From Candidatus Bathycorpusculum sp. (lineage in GTDB: Archaea; Thermoproteota; Bathyarchaeia; Bathyarchaeales; Bathycorpusculaceae), in NCBI GenBank assembly GCA_009779045.1, contig WREZ01000004.1:1-16568 (forward strand): a stretch of DNA of 16,568 bases, written 5' to 3'. Positions 14,581-16,568 of this stretch are shown one piece after another; position 1 is the first letter of the stretch; each line of letters opens with the position of its first letter. Position numbers and translations under genes: made by a program. Under the pieces are notes generated by a model. That model saw only the letters and a list, made by a program, of their open reading frames with translations, was not told the DNA's origin and did no database searches.

Positions 14581-14590
14581 TTAATATAAA
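14581..14590 (-). promoter_or_regulatory. TATA box for the E2-like gene
   Basis: The minus strand reads TTTATATTAA. The expected transcription start near 14560 lies downstream of ATG 14571, which supports translation from ATG 14544. Confidence 0.5.
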
Positions 14591-14623
14591 TTCGTTATCA
14601 ATCAAAAAAGTGCTAAACAAAAG

Positions 14624-14885
14624 TTACTTGTTGTATGTTTTCTTTCTATGTCCGGTATCGTAGAGTACCACTATTTTTTTCAACTTCATTTATCATGTAG
14701 AGAACTCTATAATTGCCGCTTCTAATTGCCCATTTTCCTGCAAGATTTCCCCGTAAAGTTTTCCCTACATAAGGATCAACTTCAAGCTGCCTTATTGCCA
14801 AATCAATTTTTTGCTTTGTAGGGATATCATATTTGCGAAAAGCTTTTTCAAAAATTGTTGAAACCTGTAGCTTATATTTCGCCAG
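14624..14885 (-). pseudogene. RelE/ParE-type toxin, out of frame at an A7 tract
   Basis: The frame overlapping the antitoxin end gives AKYKLQVSTIFEKAFRKYD, DPYVGKTLRGNLAGKW and AIRSGNYRVLYMINEVEK, a clear RelE/ParE-superfamily toxin. Such toxins cleave mRNA on the ribosome or poison gyrase. In frame it continues only to a TAG at 14646-14648. The lost C-terminus, IVVLYDTGHRKKTYNK ending at TAA 14624-14626, is read in the -1 frame. The break is at seven adenines on the minus strand (complement of 14674-14680); six would restore the frame. The heptamer A AAA AAT is also a -1 slippery site. The only available start is CTG at 14885 inside the antitoxin gene, since a TGA lies shortly upstream. Full length would be about 86 residues. 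It may be a pseudogene, a sequence error or a recoded gene. Confidence 0.75.
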
Positions 14886-15081
14886 ATTCTTTCAACTCTT
14901 TGAGGAAATCATCATAATCTCTAACTCTTCCCGCTTTAACATCTGCCTCAGCTTCTCTTAGACTATCCATAGCTTCTTTATCTTCCAAAATATTAAAAGT
15001 TTCAACAAGTTCCTCAAGTAAACCACTTACTTTTACCAGCAAAACTCTATCTTCGTCGGTAATAAGAACACTCTCAGACAT
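14872..15081 (-). CDS. RelB-like antitoxin
   Basis: This 69-residue acidic helical protein begins MSESVLITDEDRVLLVKVSG. Its C-terminal part (EAMDSLREAEADVKAGRVRDYDDFLKEL, about 36-63) resembles archaeal and bacterial RelB-type antitoxins, which wrap the toxin with a helical tail. It directly precedes and overlaps a RelE-type toxin reading frame, which supports the call. No N-terminal ribbon-helix-helix is obvious, so it may not bind DNA by itself. The ATG lies 30-40 bases from a TATA-like TTTTAAAG (minus strand, 15113-15120). If the toxin is dead, this gene may remain as an orphan that could still protect against related toxins. Confidence 0.75.
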   Translation of the reverse strand: MSESVLITDEDRVLLVKVSGLLEELVETFNILEDKEAMDSLREAEADVKAGRVRDYDDFLKELKESGEI

Positions 15082-15797
15082 GAAATCACTAAAACTAATA
15101 CTACAACGCAGTCTTTAAAATATTATTCCATTTCTAATGATATTGAAAACCTTGGGTAGAGAAAAAACAGTTGTTTTTACCCTAAGTTGAGCACTTGATT
15201 ATTAGAGATTATCATGTATAGCATTTTACGTTTTGATAATAGCCTTGTTGGCTATCAAAGTTGATGGCATTGGAAATATTTTAGTTATGAGCGGTTTTAT
15301 TGGTGTTTGTTAGTTTTTAAAATTTCGAGATTCTATGTTAGGCCTTTATACACAAAAATTGGGTTAGCAACATGAAATCACATTAACACACATCAGGTAT
15401 TTGAACCAGTTTTCAACATCATCACTAAAAGTAATCATAGCTAAAGCCGTCTTTAACACCTTTGCAGCAACCCAAGACCTACCTTAAACTTTTTCAAAAC
15501 TTCCTTCTTTGACCACAAAACATAAACATAATTCAAATCCAAAGAATAAGTAGACAAAAACCAACAGCCCACACTCAAAAGCAGAATCCTCACACACCCA
15601 CAACATTATACGACCACAAACTACCCAAAAACACCACGCACCCTTAAAAGTACTCTAAAAAACTACTATAGCAATACCCTTACAAATGTACAACAACAAA
15701 TGTAGAGATCAGTTTAAACTACAGAAAAACATACATCGTAAAATGTAACTGTTATATAGGAAATGTAAAACAAACTAATTTTAATATTAAACAAAGG
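15082..15797. other. 716-base region without a convincing gene
   Basis: At 15232-15259 a hairpin of about 10 bp with a 3-base bulge is seen: TTTGATAATAGCC and GGCTATCAAA. From about 15380 to 15660 the plus strand is A/C-rich, like the 5' ends of minus-strand genes. The minus strand holds fragments such as SLDLNYVYVLWSKKEVLKKFKVGLG and, in another frame, VAAKVLKTALAMITFSDDVENWFKYLMC, ending at a TAA near 15368. This could be a decayed minus-strand gene, but no family is recognised. TTATATAG at 15752-15759 is the TATA box of the following gene. Confidence 0.35.
15752..15759 (+). promoter_or_regulatory. TATA box for the SWIM-like gene
   Basis: TTATATAG lies about 50 bases before ATG 15807. Transcription near 15782 would leave a leader of about 25 bases that includes the ribosome site AGGGTG at 15795-15800. 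Confidence 0.5.
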
Positions 15798-15806
15798 GTG
15801 TTATGT

Positions 15807-16040
15807 ATGGTTAAAAAACAGTATGAGTTAATCAGTCATGATATGAATGGTATAAAGATCTTTGATCATCAAAACAAAACCCTAGTTTCCATAACTATAA
15901 ACCCTAAAGGTCTTCAGTGTCATCACTGTGAAACAAGTCAATGTCTGCATGTAGATTTCATGTTAAGCGTACCTGATATGGCAAAAACTGTTCGACAAAA
16001 AATTAAGGCTGGCTGGAATCTACCCGACCCTGACCGATAA
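15807..16040 (+). CDS. Small SWIM-like zinc-finger protein
   Basis: This 77-residue protein has the zinc-binding pattern C38-x2-C41-x4-C46-x-H48 within LQCHHCETSQCLHVDFMLSV. It resembles the SWIM finger CxCx(n)CxH that occurs in archaeal and eukaryotic DNA- or protein-binding factors. The N-terminal half is beta-rich (YELISHDMNG, KTLVSITINPKG) and a helix follows the finger (MAKTVRQKIKAGW). Free-standing small SWIM-like proteins are frequent in archaea; their job is unknown. The frame is open to a GTG at 15798, but ATG 15807 with AGGGTG seven bases upstream is preferred. Confidence 0.72.
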   Translation: MVKKQYELISHDMNGIKIFDHQNKTLVSITINPKGLQCHHCETSQCLHVDFMLSVPDMAKTVRQKIKAGWNLPDPDR

Positions 16041-16330
16041 AAGTTTAAAACATTTTTTACCCCAAGCTATGTACGGTAAAAGTATAAATGGAATAAAGGA
16101 ATATACTGTATTCAGATATAGTTTACATAACTCTTGTATCGCATAAACAATAAACAAATCATTTAACGATACAACAATCTAATTGTTCAAGATTAAAGGG
16201 AACATAACGTGGGGTTAAAACGTAATGAAAAACACAACTAAATTATTAACAACCATAATAACGGTCATATAGCAACATGAGTTCATATTAACGCAAATGT
16301 TATATTGGAGATAACGCTTATTTTTTTGAT
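16041..16330. other. Intergenic region with clustered inverted repeats
   Basis: TTTTACC (16055-16061) and GGTAAAA (16075-16081) form a hairpin after the zinc-finger gene, a possible terminator. Further on, TTGTATCG (16134-16141) pairs with CGATACAA (16167-16174), and AACAAT (16173-16178) with ATTGTT (16182-16187) around a CTA loop. The left end of the transposase element should lie somewhere before 16331, but no end could be defined. Confidence 0.35.
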
Positions 16331-16568
16331 ATGCGACCCATATCAAACGAAAAACGCCAAATAATCATCCAAGCAAAAAAACGAGGCAAAACAGAAAAAA
16401 CCATACTACAATAGATACCAGACATCAGCCAAAGCTCCATAACAAAAATATACAAACAACACCAAACAACAGGCACACACCAACCCAAACCCTACAAAGG
16501 AAGCAAAAGCCACCTCACCCCCAAACAAGACCAACAAATCAAAGACAAAATAAAACAAACCCCCAACA
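16331..16568 (+). pseudogene. IS630-like transposase, N-terminal part, with in-frame TAG, 3' partial
   Basis: The frame from ATG 16331 reads MRPISNEKRQIIIQAKKRGK then TEKTILQ, a TAG at 16412-16414, and continues open with IPDISQSSITKIYKQHQ and HLTPKQDQQIKDKIKQ to the window end. This is the helix-turn-helix DNA-binding start of an IS630/Tc1-like transposase; the DDE catalytic domain would lie beyond the edge. The stop is codon 28, where a Trp (TGG) would fit, so one G-to-A change explains it. TAG serves as a normal stop for at least four other genes here, so it is unlikely to encode an amino acid. The copy is therefore probably dead, unless translation restarts downstream. Confidence 0.75.

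Noticed and set aside
16412..16414. In-frame TAG as a pyrrolysine codon in the transposase
   Set aside because: Four other genes here end in TAG at natural protein ends, and the position fits a Trp codon changed by one base. A nonsense mutation is simpler.
1..16568. CRISPR arrays, tRNA or rRNA genes
   Set aside because: No regularly spaced repeats of CRISPR type, no tRNA T-arm signature in a cloverleaf context and no rRNA-like sequence were seen on either strand.

Overview
The window is AT-rich archaeal DNA. The evidence is an HMf-type histone, a separate beta subunit of ADP-forming acetyl-CoA synthetase, TATA-box promoters about 25 bases from the likely transcription starts, a VapBC pair and small archaeal-style zinc-finger proteins. 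Several genes are of types better known from anaerobic gut Firmicutes: MmcQ/YjbR, SdpI, a bacterial PH-domain protein, a stand-alone E2 acyltransferase and PTCTxDGY-repeat surface protein. That mix suggests a gut or sediment archaeon with much bacterial gene exchange, such as a Bathyarchaeia relative. The lineage is inferred and cannot be fixed from this window.

Layout. 1-462: 3' end of a dinD gene. 697-2702 (minus): acetyl-CoA synthetase beta subunit and an M20 metallopeptidase. 2898-3119: histone, divergent from the peptidase. 3151-3810 (minus): MmcQ/YjbR protein. 4180-5139: an alpha/alpha-toroid protein. 5289-5795 (minus): cyclophilin. 6028-6746: VapBC-type toxin-antitoxin operon. 7086-7457 (minus): winged-helix regulator. 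7774-7895: a MITE-like element with 28-bp inverted ends and a possible 5-bp target duplication. 7991-9987: four small membrane proteins (zinc ribbon, two-helix protein, PH-domain protein, SdpI) ending at a bidirectional hairpin terminator. 10051-11013 (minus): secreted Cys-repeat protein. 11014-11807: gene-free stretch with a 103-nt G-free tract and a 17-bp perfect inverted repeat. 11808-13547: SEC-C protein. 13642-14544 (minus): E2-like acyltransferase with an altered motif. 14624-15081 (minus): RelBE-type pair whose toxin is out of frame. 15082-15797: no clear gene. 15807-16040: SWIM-like zinc-finger protein. 16331-16568: start of an IS630-like transposase with an in-frame TAG, running off the window.

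Most genes look individually transcribed. The clear co-transcription candidates are vapBC (1-base overlap), the PH-domain/SdpI pair (20-base gap) and the RelBE-like pair (overlapping). The window looks like an accessory region: two toxin-antitoxin loci, a damage-inducible gene, small transposable elements and a broken transposase between ordinary metabolic genes. No CRISPR array, tRNA, rRNA or recognised defence island was found. The most unusual items are the frameshifted RelE toxin at an A7 slippery site, the MITE, the 172-bp inverted-repeat unit, and a within-gene swing from G/T-rich to A/C-rich sense sequence.
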